Shown piece by piece: positions 1 to 8,435 of a stretch of 64,000 nucleotides of DNA. Numbering within the stretch: position 1 is the first letter of the stretch; every line of letters starts with the position of its first letter. Under the pieces are notes generated by a model, which did not search any database, was not told where the DNA came from, and saw nothing but the letters and a program-made list of their open reading frames with translations. Origin of the DNA: Desulfosoma caldarium (GTDB taxonomy: Bacteria; Desulfobacterota; Syntrophobacteria; Syntrophobacterales; DSM-9756); assembly GCF_003751385.1 (NCBI RefSeq), contig NZ_RJVA01000016.1:1-64000 (forward strand), given 5' to 3'. The position numbers were made by a program, and so were the translations under genes.

Positions 1-38
1 TGGAGCTGACCGGTACTAATCGGCCGTGAGGCTTGACC
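1..38 (+). rRNA. rrl: 23S rRNA, 3' end (partial)
   Basis: The first bases match the conserved 3' terminus of bacterial 23S rRNA (GGTACTAATCGGCCGTGAGG followed by CTTGACC). The rest of the gene lies to the left of the window. A 5S gene follows about 60 bases on, as in a normal rRNA operon. The exact mature end is estimated. Confidence 0.9.
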
Positions 39-100
39 ATCCCTTCTCTGAAGGAAATGGATCTTCGCAATCGTACACTCACCCTATTCTTCCCTTTTGG

Positions 101-217
101 GCTGGTGGCTATGGCGAGGAGGCCACACCCGTTCCCATCCCGAACACGGCCGTTAAGCTCCTCAGCGCCTATGGTACTGCGCGGGAAACCGCGTGGAAGA
201 GTCGGTCGCTGCCAGCC
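101..217 (+). rRNA. rrf: 5S rRNA
   Basis: About 117 nt with the 5S hallmarks: 5' and 3' ends that pair (GCTGG with CCAGC), the conserved CCCATCCCGAACACGG segment near position 137, and the GGTACTGCG / GGAAACCGCGTGGAAGAGT loop region. It lies just after the 23S 3' end and is followed by a hairpin terminator. No tRNA gene sits between 5S and 23S. Confidence 0.93.
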
Positions 218-232
218 CAATCCTCCCACCAC

Positions 233-263
233 AAGCCGGTCCCCTACTCTGACCGGCTTTTCT
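233..263 (+). terminator. rRNA operon terminator
   Basis: Perfect 8-bp inverted repeat AAGCCGGT / ACCGGCTT separated by 11 nt and followed by a T-rich stretch (TTTCT), 15 nt after the 5S gene. The form is that of an intrinsic terminator closing the rRNA operon. Confidence 0.75.
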
Positions 264-284
264 CGTGCCAAGGCCACAAACGAC

Positions 285-656
285 ATGCTGCCAACACCCG
301 ATGCTGACAAGATATCCTGGGAACCGCTTCTCGCGGCCTTTCAAACCTTTAAGCCGGACGCCGAATGGCTGGGGTTTAACCCACACGCCTTTGAAGCAGC
401 TCTGTTGATTCCCCCATTGCCTTTCGTTGAGGCTCTCCTCAAACGGCGTTCCTCGCAGGAGAATGAAGACGGACACCCCGCCCGAGTTCGTGCCCTCTAC
501 GCCTTTTTGCTGGAACGGCGTTATGAAGAAAAACTCAATCTCCTGTACTTTGCCTTTGACGTCTGGGACGATACGTCACCCCTTCCCAGTGAGGTGATCG
601 CTCGAACGCCTTTTCCCCACGAAGACGGCCTTCCGGCATTTCGTTACGCCGTTTAG
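285..656 (+). CDS. Hypothetical protein, 123 aa
   Basis: I do not recognise a family. The open frame extends upstream through the 5S gene, so the first start codon after the rRNA terminator (ATG 285, N-terminus MLPTPDADK) is chosen. The protein is soluble, mixed acidic/basic and rich in Phe and Leu, with a helical middle (residues about 40-85) and no signal peptide or membrane segment. There is no good Shine-Dalgarno sequence ahead of the ATG, so the start is uncertain. It lies 51 nt upstream of an rseC-like gene on the same strand and may share a transcript with it. Confidence 0.5.
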   Translation: MLPTPDADKISWEPLLAAFQTFKPDAEWLGFNPHAFEAALLIPPLPFVEALLKRRSSQENEDGHPARVRALYAFLLERRYEEKLNLLYFAFDVWDDTSPLPSEVIARTPFPHEDGLPAFRYAV

Positions 657-707
657 GGAAAGGGCCTTTGAAGCCGAATGATCTGTTTTCTATGGAGTCT
701 TGTCACG

Positions 708-1211
708 ATGGTTCGATGCGCCACGGTGCTCAAGGTTGCCACGGGGCGGGCTTTCGTGGTTGTGGAAAGCGGCGGGCTAAACTGTCCCACATGCTCTGCT
801 CGCGGCGCTTGCACGCCGCCGCGCTCACGACAAGCGAAGCGCCCTTTGGAAGTTTTGGACCCCATAGGGGTTCGCGTGGGAGAGAGGGTAGAAATTCTGT
901 TTCCCGCCAAGTCCTTGTGGACGCTTTCGGTTCTTTTCTTTGGGCTTCCCGCAGGGGCCGTGCTGTTCGGAAGCGTTTGGGCTTCCCTGGTGGGATGGAC
1001 GTCCACGGCGGCATGCGTCATGAGCGCCTGCGCGGCTCTCGGCCTCGCTCTGGTTTTAAGTACTTTGATTTATCGAAAAATAAACCGCGGGGAGGAAGGC
1101 TTTCCGACGATTGTGCGGATCGTCACGGCCATGGCGCCGACTTTACAAGACCCAAGAACACCTGGTCGTGCCGACGGAGAATTTAGGAGCGTGTCTAAAA
1201 TGAGCCCATGA
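708..1211 (+). CDS. rseC: RseC/MucC-family SoxR-reducing system protein
   Basis: A 167-aa protein with the RseC/MucC layout: an N-terminal cytoplasmic domain with a Cys cluster (CPTCSARGACTP, about residues 29-40) and the hydrophilic stretch GVRVGERVEI, then two adjacent hydrophobic helices (about residues 75-95 and 98-120) and a short basic tail. In the family, the N-terminal cysteines and two TM helices are typical and the proteins work with Rnf-type reductases or as sigma-E modulators. No rnf or rpoE gene is visible here, so the partner is unknown. The start at 708 (MVRCATVLKV) gives the usual family N-terminus; an in-frame ATG 30 nt upstream is possible. Confidence 0.75.
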   Translation: MVRCATVLKVATGRAFVVVESGGLNCPTCSARGACTPPRSRQAKRPLEVLDPIGVRVGERVEILFPAKSLWTLSVLFFGLPAGAVLFGSVWASLVGWTSTAACVMSACAALGLALVLSTLIYRKINRGEEGFPTIVRIVTAMAPTLQDPRTPGRADGEFRSVSKMSP

Positions 1212-1339
1212 TTTCAAAGGACTCCATGACGCGTTCTTTTGTGGAAGCGCCGCAAGACGCCGTGATTTTTGCAGAGCAAAGCGGCGCGACCCAATCATCT
1301 CGATGACTTGGCCACGATGGCGATCAAGGTCTCAAAACA

Positions 1340-1786
1340 TCACGTGGGCCGCCGATTTTTCGAGGGAATGGCCGCCCGGGCTAGGGTGTCGCAGATTTCG
1401 TTTTCCCGATGGCCTACATGCCCCGCGATCCAGTGCCATGCCACTCGATGCTTTTGAACTAGGCGATCCAGTGCCTCCCATAGATCTTTATTCTTTACAG
1501 GTTCCTTGCGACTGGTCTTCCAGCCGTTTTTCTTCCACTTGTGGATCCACTGGGTCATGCCCTTTTGCAGATACTGGGAATCGGTATAAAGCACCACATG
1601 GCACGGCTCCTTCAAGGCCTTGAGCGCTTCCACGACGGCGGTCAGTTCCATCTGGTTGCTGGTGGTCCACGGTGATGAGCCGCTTAGGGTCTTCTCGTGA
1701 CCCTGATAACGCAACAGCGCAGCCCAGCCTCCGGGCCCTGGATTGCCCGAACATGCCCCGTCGGTGAAAATTTCCACGGTTTTCAT
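1340..1786 (-). CDS. rnhA: Ribonuclease HI
   Basis: A 148-aa protein that degrades the RNA strand of RNA-DNA hybrids (R-loops, primers). All four metal-binding acidic residues are present: D9 in [18 protein letters not shown]47 in [12 protein letters not shown]69 in LYTDSQYL and D133 in ENEICDTLA, with the conserved His of GHVGHREN. Length is typical of RNase HI. The frame is open upstream to 1870; ATG 1786 ([10 protein letters not shown]) matches the family N-terminus best, although ATG 1813 is also possible. It is a single gene, with no clear partner in an operon. Confidence 0.92.
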   Translation of the reverse strand: MKTVEIFTDGACSGNPGPGGWAALLRYQGHEKTLSGSSPWTTSNQMELTAVVEALKALKEPCHVVLYTDSQYLQKGMTQWIHKWKKNGWKTSRKEPVKNKDLWEALDRLVQKHRVAWHWIAGHVGHRENEICDTLARAAIPSKNRRPT

Positions 1787-1914
1787 GGGATGCTTTGTAT
1801 CATTCAAAGCCATGGGCGTTCTTGAAAGCCTCATCAAAGGGAGCGCCGTGTATCCTTGCGCGTTTCTCAATTGGGGGCGGCGTTGAACTGGCCCGTTTCG
1901 TGCTCATGGCGGTT

Positions 1915-2934
1915 TTAGGACGCGCGCAGTCGGTGGCGAACGAACCTGGCATAAGCCATGGGGGTCTTTTTCTTCACCACGGTTTTTAGGCGTTCCAAAG
2001 GGATTTCCGCCCGCGCCGCCGCTCGATGGCCTCCGGCGCTGCCCCAGGCGCCAAAGGCATTTTGCACGCTTCGGCCGGCGTTCTTGCGGTAGCCGTCGTT
2101 GCGCACAATGACCACGAGGGTGTTGTCCACAACAGAACTGACGATGCTCCAAGAGATGTCATGGACTTTGAGCAGAAAGTCAGCCAAGATGACCAAGATG
2201 TCGGCGGAAGGAACCAGAGGCAGATGGGTGTAGATGCGATCTTTGACCACCGTCTTGTTCTTGATGGCTTCGCAAAAATAGGTCAAATCCTTGAGGGACA
2301 GGTCGGAGATTTCGATCTTGCGCAGTGTCCCTTGGTACACTTTGTCGTAGAGATAGTGGAACGCTCGAACGTCTTCTTCGCGGCTCTGGCGCTCGAAGTT
2401 TCGAGTGTCCGTTTTGATGCCGTAAATGAGTGCCGTGGCCAGGGTTTTGGATGGTTTGATCTTGGCGGCCTTGAGGTATTCCGTGAGGATCGTGGAGGTG
2501 GCTCCGTACTCGGGTCGAATGTCCACAAAGGGAATCTCCGGCAGTGCTGTGATGGGATGGTGGTCGATGACCAGGGAGTAGTCGAACTTTTGAAAGAATT
2601 CGTTATGGGTCGGCTGGCCGTCCACCAGGAAAAAGCGATTGAACTCGTCAAGCTTCTTGTCCTCAAGAAGCACAAGGGGAAGTTTGAGCAGGCGAACCAT
2701 GGTTAGGTTGTTCAGTCGACGAATGGGTCGAATGATACCGACGGTGGTGGAATAGACACGGCGCCATAGCAGCCGTTTCAGGGCAAAGGCGGCGGCGATG
2801 GAATCCGGGTCCGGATCGATCGTGATGAGGATGCGGTCTTTGCTCTGCACCAAGCTATAGAGGCGCTGCAGAGCGTCCTTTCGAGAGCGAGGTCTTAAGG
2901 ATGCGGAAAATCCCGGAGGCTTATTGGGCGCCAT
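1915..2934 (-). CDS. DHH-family phosphoesterase (NrnA/RecJ-like)
   Basis: A 339-aa protein of the DHH/DHHA1 superfamily, whose members hydrolyse nanoRNA, 3'-phosphoadenosine phosphate or cyclic dinucleotides. Visible motifs are ITIDPDPDSIAAAFAL (motif I, with D in place of the more common H), a middle acidic motif IKTDTRNF, the signature VIDHHP, and a C-terminal GSAGGHRAAARAEIP that corresponds to the DHHA1 substrate-binding GGH motif. Start at ATG 2934 (MAPNKPPG) is chosen because a longer reading would run through the tRNA gene upstream. The substrate cannot be decided from sequence alone. Confidence 0.82.
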   Translation of the reverse strand: MAPNKPPGFSASLRPRSRKDALQRLYSLVQSKDRILITIDPDPDSIAAAFALKRLLWRRVYSTTVGIIRPIRRLNNLTMVRLLKLPLVLLEDKKLDEFNRFFLVDGQPTHNEFFQKFDYSLVIDHHPITALPEIPFVDIRPEYGATSTILTEYLKAAKIKPSKTLATALIYGIKTDTRNFERQSREEDVRAFHYLYDKVYQGTLRKIEISDLSLKDLTYFCEAIKNKTVVKDRIYTHLPLVPSADILVILADFLLKVHDISWSIVSSVVDNTLVVIVRNDGYRKNAGRSVQNAFGAWGSAGGHRAAARAEIPLERLKTVVKKKTPMAYARFVRHRLRAS

Positions 2935-2968
2935 GGAAGCCGTGCCGCTTAGGTCTTTGGATAGAGAA

Positions 2969-2995
2969 GAAAAAAGGGGTGGCGAACCACCCCTT
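2969..2995 (-). terminator. Terminator after tRNA-Gly
   Basis: On the minus strand an AGGGGTGG / CCACCCCT stem with a 4-nt loop is followed by a run of six T. It sits 11 nt after the tRNA-Gly 3' end and before the DHH gene, so it ends the tRNA transcript. Confidence 0.8.
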
Positions 2996-3005
2996 GAAAC
3001 TTTCG

Positions 3006-3080
3006 TGGAGCGGGAAACGGGATTCGAACCCGCGACTTCGACCTTGGCAAGGTCGCACTCTACCACTGAGTTATTCCCGC
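3006..3080 (-). tRNA. tRNA-Gly (GCC)
   Basis: A 75-nt cloverleaf on the minus strand with acceptor arm GCGGGAA/TTCCCGC, D-arm AACTCAGTGGTAGAGT, anticodon loop CTTGCCAAG with anticodon GCC, T-arm GGGTTCGAATCCC, and an encoded CCA end. All stems pair. It has its own promoter upstream and terminator downstream. Confidence 0.97.
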
Positions 3081-3096
3081 TCAGCCCTCAAGCGGA

Positions 3097-3125
3097 TCTT
3101 TAGCCAAGAACCGGGACAATGTCAA
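3097..3125 (-). promoter_or_regulatory. sigma-70 promoter of tRNA-Gly
   Basis: Minus-strand TTGACA (3120-3125), a 17-nt spacer and TAAAGA (3097-3102), about 17 nt ahead of the tRNA 5' end. The -35 is perfect and the -10 is weak. Confidence 0.5.
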
Positions 3126-3185
3126 GGAAAAATTTCCACTAACGTCCGATAATGTATATTATGTAAACCAAAAAGCGAGGGCGTC

Positions 3186-4088
3186 ATGGTCACCGGAATT
3201 GTCTATCATCCCAGTTTCAGTCGCCGCAGTTACCTCACCCAGGGATCGCGACTTCAGGATTTTCCTCAAGCTCTCCAACCCCTGCTGCAGGATGCGCGCT
3301 TTGTGCTCATGGAATCCCCGCCCATTTCTGAAGAATGGATTTTGAAAGTGCACAGCCGCGAGCTTTTGGATGGCGTGATGCGGGATACGCTCTGTTCCAC
3401 AGCGTGGCATTCCGCCGGCGGTGTGGTGTTGGGGGCCGAAAAGATCGCTTTGGGGGAAATCCGCAACGCTTTTGCGTTCATCGGGGCCGGGGGTCATCAC
3501 AGCGGTCGGGATTTTTTTGGAGGCTACTGCTGTTTCAACGACGTGGTGCTGGCCATCACAGTGTTGCGGGAGCGCCATGGGTTGCGCCGTTTTGCCATTT
3601 TGGACACGGACGCGCATCACGGTGACGGCACAAGAGACCTGGTGCGCCACGATCCGGATGTGCTTCACGTGTGTTTGTGCTACAGTGCCTACGAATCCCC
3701 GGACGGCACCAAGGTGGATGTACCCGTGCCGGGTGGCCCTATTATGTGGCGGGTGTTTGAAGGCGTAAAGGATGAGCCGTCCGGCCTCGAAACGGACACG
3801 GATCGCCGCTATTACGAAACGGCGCGAAGATCTTTTTATGAACGGTGCCTGAATTTTCAGCCCGAGCTCATCTTTTGGTATTTTGGTTTCGATACGCACC
3901 GCGGGGATTACGGAGACATTGGATTGAGCCGCGCAGCGTACCTGCTCATCGCCCGCATGATGAAAGAACTAGCGGAAAAGACTTGCGCAGGGCGCCTGGA
4001 AGTGGTCTTGGGTGGCGGCTCGCGCAGTGACATTGCCCGCCACTGCATTCCCCCCATCATTGCCATTTTGGGAGGGCTTAACCCATGA
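3186..4088 (+). CDS. Histone-deacetylase-fold amidohydrolase
   Basis: A 300-aa member of the zinc-dependent HDAC / acetoin-utilisation / acetylpolyamine amidohydrolase superfamily. It shows the catalytic His pair in GHHSG (103-107), the zinc-binding DTDAHHGDGT (140-149) and the late GGG motif (VLGGGSRSD near residue 276). The bacterial members remove acetyl groups from polyamines, acetoin-related compounds or lysines; which applies here is unknown. It is shorter than the usual 340-aa enzymes. The stop overlaps the start of the KptA-like gene by 4 nt (ATGA), so the two are translationally coupled. Confidence 0.88.
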   Translation: MVTGIVYHPSFSRRSYLTQGSRLQDFPQALQPLLQDARFVLMESPPISEEWILKVHSRELLDGVMRDTLCSTAWHSAGGVVLGAEKIALGEIRNAFAFIGAGGHHSGRDFFGGYCCFNDVVLAITVLRERHGLRRFAILDTDAHHGDGTRDLVRHDPDVLHVCLCYSAYESPDGTKVDVPVPGGPIMWRVFEGVKDEPSGLETDTDRRYYETARRSFYERCLNFQPELIFWYFGFDTHRGDYGDIGLSRAAYLLIARMMKELAEKTCAGRLEVVLGGGSRSDIARHCIPPIIAILGGLNP

Positions 4089-4885
4089 GCCGGCGTGTGC
4101 CTCTTAAGACCCTGGCCAAGATTTTGACCACCATGGCTTGCGCGTCACCCCACGAGTACGGCCTCTTTTGGGACGACGACGGCACCATGCCGTGGAAGGA
4201 ATTTTATTGGGCTTTGCTGGAGGATCCTCGGCTGCGTTTCGTCCGCGAATCCACTCTAAAGGAGCTGACTCTCTTAGGGTACACCCTACCCTTTGTCCTG
4301 GATGGGTCGCGCTTGCGTCGGATCGCCGACGCTTCGCCCGCTCGGCCATACCCTTGCGTGGACCCTCCAGATCGCCTGTACACGGGCATTCGCCCTCGGC
4401 ACCTTGCCGCTGTGCGCGCAGAAGGCCTTCGAGCCCTGCACCGATCCTATGTTCCTCTGTGGGCGAATCAAGGCACCGCGGAACGCATGGCTCGGCGCCG
4501 CGTGGCCCGGCCTTTGGTGTTGGAGATTCGAGCTCGAGAAGCCCATGAGGCTGGCGGAGTGTTTTATCAGGCCGGGGAAGATTTTTTTCTGGCTAGGGCT
4601 GTGGATGCGGCTCATGTGGTGTTTCCCATGATTGCCCTTGAGGAGACGAAGGGAAAAGAGCCGGAGGCTCAGCCGCCCCGTCGCCCGGCACCTTTTGCTT
4701 CCAAGCAGGAGGTTCGCGCCGATTTCGGTTCCTTTCGTCTGGAAGCTCATCACCTGCAGGGGCTCTTTTCGGACCGAGGGCTTCAAGGACCCCGCACCAA
4801 GGCCTCTTCGGGAAAGAAAGGCTCTAAGAAGGATGGGAGCTGGAAAAAGGCTGCGCGCAAGGAACGGCGCAAGCGCGAAGTGTGA
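4085..4885 (+). CDS. kptA: RNA 2'-phosphotransferase, KptA/Tpt1 family
   Basis: A 266-aa protein that fits the two-domain KptA plan: an N-terminal winged helix (residues about 8-80; KTLAKILTTM ... EYGLFWDDDGTM) and a C-terminal ADP-ribosyltransferase domain. The latter starts LYTGIRPRHLAAVRAEGL (residues 99-115) and has the AHEAGGVFYQAGEDFFLA segment (153-170) where KptA proteins carry their DGHVFY-type motif. The family transfers a 2'-phosphate from RNA to NAD+ via an ADP-ribosylated intermediate. The signature H of the family's LYHGT is changed to T here. The last 35 residues are a Lys/Arg-rich tail, perhaps for RNA binding. The gene is coupled to the upstream deacetylase-fold gene. Confidence 0.72.
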   Translation: MSRRVPLKTLAKILTTMACASPHEYGLFWDDDGTMPWKEFYWALLEDPRLRFVRESTLKELTLLGYTLPFVLDGSRLRRIADASPARPYPCVDPPDRLYTGIRPRHLAAVRAEGLRALHRSYVPLWANQGTAERMARRRVARPLVLEIRAREAHEAGGVFYQAGEDFFLARAVDAAHVVFPMIALEETKGKEPEAQPPRRPAPFASKQEVRADFGSFRLEAHHLQGLFSDRGLQGPRTKASSGKKGSKKDGSWKKAARKERRKREV

Positions 4886-5058
4886 TTCCTTTGCCCTACC
4901 CTGCTCTGCCCCGGGTGAGGATCTTGGGGAGAGACATGGAGAATTCCCGACTCGCTTCGCATGAACAATGGGGCGTTACGCACTCGTTGGGATCGGATTT
5001 GTCGCCGGAGCCCATAGGGAACGATGGTTGTGGCGTCGTTGCCCCTTTGAGTGTTAGG

Positions 5059-5766
5059 TTAAGCGCCACCCAGGTAGGCCTTTTGGACGTCGGGATTGGC
5101 GAGAAGTCCCTGGGCCGAGTCTTCCAGCACGATGCGGCCCACTTCCAGCACGTAGCCTCGATGGGCCAGCTTGAGGGCTGCTCGAGCGTTTTGTTCCACC
5201 AAGACGATGGTGACGCCCGACGCGTTGATGTTCCGAATAGTTTGAAAGATGGTTTTCACAAGAAGCGGAGCCAAGCCCAGACTGGGCTCATCCAGCAGCA
5301 GAATTCGCGGCTGACTCATGAGCCCTCGCGCGATGGCCAGCATCTGTTGTTCCCCGCCGCTCAAAGTGCCGGCCAGTTGTCGGCGCCTTTCCGCCAAAAT
5401 GGGAAACAGTTCGTAGATCCAATCCAGAGTCTGGTGAATGCGGGCCGTGTCGTTTCGCGTAAAGGCTCCAAGATTCAGATTTTCCTGAACCGTGAGGGTG
5501 CCAAAGATGCGGCGCCCTTCCGGCACGTGGGCCACTCCTCGGCGCACCACTTCGTGAGGCGGTAGTTTATGAAGGGGTGCACCTTCCAGCATCACCGCTC
5601 CTTTCGACGGCTTAACCAGGCTGCTAATGGTGAGCAAAGTGGTCGACTTTCCGGCACCGTTGGCACCGAGAATGGTTACGATTTCCCCAGGGTTTACCGT
5701 GATCTGGATGCCGTGCAGCACCTCGATTTGGCCGTACTTCACATGAAGATCCACGAGCTGAAGCAT
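5059..5766 (-). CDS. livF: Branched-chain amino-acid ABC transporter ATPase LivF
   Basis: A 235-aa cytoplasmic ATPase with Walker A GANGAGKST (34-42), signature LSGGEQQM and Walker B ILLLDEPSLGL. The DEPSLGLAP sequence and the length are typical of LivF rather than LivG. It is last in the minus-strand operon livK-livH-livM-livG-livF and starts one base after livG ends. With LivG it powers the LivHM channel. Confidence 0.95.
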   Translation of the reverse strand: MLQLVDLHVKYGQIEVLHGIQITVNPGEIVTILGANGAGKSTTLLTISSLVKPSKGAVMLEGAPLHKLPPHEVVRRGVAHVPEGRRIFGTLTVQENLNLGAFTRNDTARIHQTLDWIYELFPILAERRRQLAGTLSGGEQQMLAIARGLMSQPRILLLDEPSLGLAPLLVKTIFQTIRNINASGVTIVLVEQNARAALKLAHRGYVLEVGRIVLEDSAQGLLANPDVQKAYLGGA

Positions 5767-5767
5767 T

Positions 5768-6532
5768 TCAGTCTTCTTCCGTCCCCAGGTAGGCTTCGAT
5801 GACGCGAGGGTTTGCTTTGATTTCCCAGGGTGTGCCTTCGGCGATGCAGGACCCGTGTTCGAGAACCACGATCTTTTCGGACACTCGCATGACCAGGTTC
5901 ATGTCGTGTTCGATGAGCAGCACCGTGATGCCGCGGGATCGAATTCTTCGAATCAGTTCGATGAGGGCTTCCGTTTCCTGTTCATTCATGCCGCCCGCGG
6001 GTTCGTCCAGGATAAGGAGCTTAGGCTGCGTGGCCAGAGCTCGAGCCACTTCCAGGAGCCTTTGGTTGCCATAGGAAAGGTTCTTGGCCGGCTGCAAAGG
6101 GTTCTTGTCAAGTCCAACAAAAGCAAGGGCGTTCATGGCTTGCTCTAGAGCTTCTTTTTCTTCCCGCCGATGCCGCCCCAGGCCCAGCATGGCCGCAAAG
6201 GCGCCGGAGCGCATACGGCAGTGGCATCCCGCCAACACATTTTCCAGAACGGAGAGACTCTGAAACAAGCGAATGGTTTGAAAAGTTCGACCGATGCCGA
6301 GGCCGATGATGCGATGGGTGCGCAAGCCCAGCAGCGAGGTGTTGTTAAAGAGGATTTCTCCCTGATCCGGTTGATAGATGCCTGTGATCAGGTTAAAGAC
6401 CGTGGTTTTTCCGGCGCCGTTAGGCCCAATGAGGCCCACGATGCTGCCAACATTTACGTCAAATGAGACGTTGTGGACCGCTGTGAGGCCGCCAAAGGAC
6501 TTGGTCAAACGCCGAAGACGCAGCAAACTCAC
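5768..6532 (-). CDS. livG: Branched-chain amino-acid ABC transporter ATPase LivG
   Basis: A 254-aa ATPase with Walker A GPNGAGKTTVFN (about residue 37), LivG-type signature LSYGNQRLLEVARAL, Walker B LLILDEPAGGMN and switch His in IEHDM. The long insertion after the Q-loop (LAGCHCRMRSG...) is usual for LivG. Its start overlaps the end of livM by 4 nt, showing tight coupling. Confidence 0.95.
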   Translation of the reverse strand: MSLLRLRRLTKSFGGLTAVHNVSFDVNVGSIVGLIGPNGAGKTTVFNLITGIYQPDQGEILFNNTSLLGLRTHRIIGLGIGRTFQTIRLFQSLSVLENVLAGCHCRMRSGAFAAMLGLGRHRREEKEALEQAMNALAFVGLDKNPLQPAKNLSYGNQRLLEVARALATQPKLLILDEPAGGMNEQETEALIELIRRIRSRGITVLLIEHDMNLVMRVSEKIVVLEHGSCIAEGTPWEIKANPRVIEAYLGTEED

Positions 6533-7488
6533 GCCGATTCCTCCGCCAAGTGTCGGTCTGGCACGGTGTAACGGCGCGGCCGAGCTGGAAGAATCCCCCC
6601 GGTGCGAAAGATCATCATGGCAATCATGGCGGCCCCAAAAATCATCATGCGCGCATTGGTAAAGCCTCGAAACACTTCGGGCAATCCCACGACGAGAAAG
6701 GCTCCCAGAAGCACTCCTGGAATACTTCCGGATCCGCCCAAAATAATCAGTGTGAACATGATCACCGATTCCCAGAAGCTGAACGATTCCGGTGCAATAA
6801 TGGTCATTTTGGCCGCATAAATGTTGCCCACCATGCCCGCCCAGGCCGCTCCAAGGACAAAGGCCATGAGCTTGTAATGGGCGGTGTCGATGCCGCTGCC
6901 CTCGGCAGCCGTCTCATCTTCTCGAAGATAATTCAAGGCCCTGCCGAATCTGGAATTTTCCAGGCGATGAAAGAAAAAGGCGGTCACGGCCACGAAGCCC
7001 CAGATGAGGTAGAAAAATTCATGGGGTTTGCGAACCACCCAGCCGAACAGGTTGGGTCGAGCGATGCCAAAGATACCGTTGGCGCCTCCTGTGATGCCGA
7101 AAACATTGTTGATAAGCGCGATGCGAACAATTTCTCCCACACCGATGGTAACGATGCACAGGTAGTCACCTCGAAGGTGAATGATGGGTCGGGCGACGAT
7201 GAGGGCAAAGAGCCCTGCCGTAAGCCCACATAGGGGCATAAGCACCAAAATGGGAATGTGAAAATGGGTGTTTAGGATGGCCGCCGTGTAGGCGCCCACG
7301 GCGTAAAAGGCGGCGTGTCCCAGGTTAAAAAGGCCCGCGTGGCCCACGATGAGGTTGAGGCTGAGTCCCAGGGCGGCGTAGAGCCCGATGTTGTTGAGCA
7401 CATCGGTCCAGTAGGCATTGAGGAACAAAGGGCTAACGGCCAAGGCGACCGCAACGGCTCCGTAGATCAGCATCCGATTCCGCATCAT
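6529..7488 (-). CDS. livM: Branched-chain amino-acid ABC transporter permease LivM
   Basis: A 319-aa inner-membrane permease with eight or more hydrophobic segments. It carries the LivM pattern NLIVGHAGLFNLGHAAFYAVGAYTAA near residues 45-70, and the EAA-like loop YLREDETAAEGSGIDT (about 190-205) that contacts the ATPase. It overlaps livH and livG by 4 nt on either side. With LivH it forms the translocation channel. Confidence 0.95.
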   Translation of the reverse strand: MMRNRMLIYGAVAVALAVSPLFLNAYWTDVLNNIGLYAALGLSLNLIVGHAGLFNLGHAAFYAVGAYTAAILNTHFHIPILVLMPLCGLTAGLFALIVARPIIHLRGDYLCIVTIGVGEIVRIALINNVFGITGGANGIFGIARPNLFGWVVRKPHEFFYLIWGFVAVTAFFFHRLENSRFGRALNYLREDETAAEGSGIDTAHYKLMAFVLGAAWAGMVGNIYAAKMTIIAPESFSFWESVIMFTLIILGGSGSIPGVLLGAFLVVGLPEVFRGFTNARMMIFGAAMIAMMIFRTGGILPARPRRYTVPDRHLAEESA

Positions 7489-8390
7489 ACCTTTTCCGCG
7501 ACCCGTTCGCCCAAAAGTCCCGTGGGGCGCACGATAAGAATGAAAATCAGGACTCCAAAGGCAATGGCATCCTTCCAGGCCACCGAAAGATAGGCGGCAC
7601 CCAGTGCCTCTATGACCCCGAGAAGCAAGCCACCGACCATGGCGCCCGGTATATTGCCGATGCCTCCCAAAATGGCCGCCGTAAAAGCCTTGAGCCCATA
7701 AACCCAGCCCATGGTGAAATTGATTTGACCGTAGTGCAATCCCACCATGAGCCCCGCGGCGCCACCCAAGGCCGGCCCGATGAGGAAAACCAAAAGAATC
7801 ACGCGGTTGACGTCGATGCCCATGAGGCGCGCCGCGTCCTGATCAATGGCGGCTGCGCGTATGGCCGTGCCGATCTTCGTCCGTTGAATGAAGGTGTAAA
7901 GAGCCACCATCATCACCACGGACGAGCCCAAAATGAGCACCCGCACCAGAGGAATGTAAAGGCCGAAGAGTTCGATAGCCGTTTTGGGCAGAATTCCCTG
8001 AGGATACACCTGAAAGCGGGCGCCATAGATGAGCATGACGGTGTTGGAGAAAAAGATAGAGGCGCCCAGCGCCGAAACCACCGCGGACAACCTCGGGGAT
8101 TGGCGAAGAGGTCGATACGCCATGCGTTCCAACAGGGCTCCCACCAAAGCCACCAGGCCCATGACCATGAGCGCCAGGACCGCAATGCCCGCCGCAGGAC
8201 CTAAACGATCTGTCAGAGCCAGGGAGGTGAGCAGGGTGAGGCCCAAGTAGGATCCAATGGTAAACAAATCGCCATGGGCGAAGTTGATAAGTTTGAGAAC
8301 TCCGTAGACCATGGTGTAGCCCAGGGCGATTAAAGCGTAAATGCCGCCCACGGCAAGCCCGTTGGTCAGTTGCTGAAAGAATTCTTCCAT
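7485..8390 (-). CDS. livH: Branched-chain amino-acid ABC transporter permease LivH
   Basis: A 301-aa permease starting at ATG 8390 (MEEFFQQLTNGLAVGGIYAL), the classic LivH N-terminus, although the frame stays open 93 nt further upstream. It contains YGVLKLINFAHGDLFTIGSY and the ATPase-contact loop RAAAIDQDAARLMGID. It is preceded by a strong hairpin that separates it from livK. Confidence 0.95.
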   Translation of the reverse strand: MEEFFQQLTNGLAVGGIYALIALGYTMVYGVLKLINFAHGDLFTIGSYLGLTLLTSLALTDRLGPAAGIAVLALMVMGLVALVGALLERMAYRPLRQSPRLSAVVSALGASIFFSNTVMLIYGARFQVYPQGILPKTAIELFGLYIPLVRVLILGSSVVMMVALYTFIQRTKIGTAIRAAAIDQDAARLMGIDVNRVILLVFLIGPALGGAAGLMVGLHYGQINFTMGWVYGLKAFTAAILGGIGNIPGAMVGGLLLGVIEALGAAYLSVAWKDAIAFGVLIFILIVRPTGLLGERVAEKV

Positions 8391-8435
8391 GGAGTCAGTA
8401 GTCGATCGCCCGCTGGCACATGGTTCTCGAATGCG

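Noticed and set aside
33-284. Open reading frame through the 23S-5S spacer and 5S gene that joins the 123-aa ORF
   Set aside because: It would cross rRNA and its terminator; only the part from ATG 285 is kept.
162-476. Minus-strand 104-aa frame over 5S and the hypothetical gene
   Set aside because: Lies over the rRNA, with no ribosome site or family similarity; a shadow.
2026-2706. 226-aa plus-strand frame
   Set aside because: Antisense to the DHH phosphoesterase gene; no domain and no start signals.
3159-3899. 246-aa minus-strand frame
   Set aside because: Antisense to the deacetylase-fold gene, whose catalytic motifs are clear.
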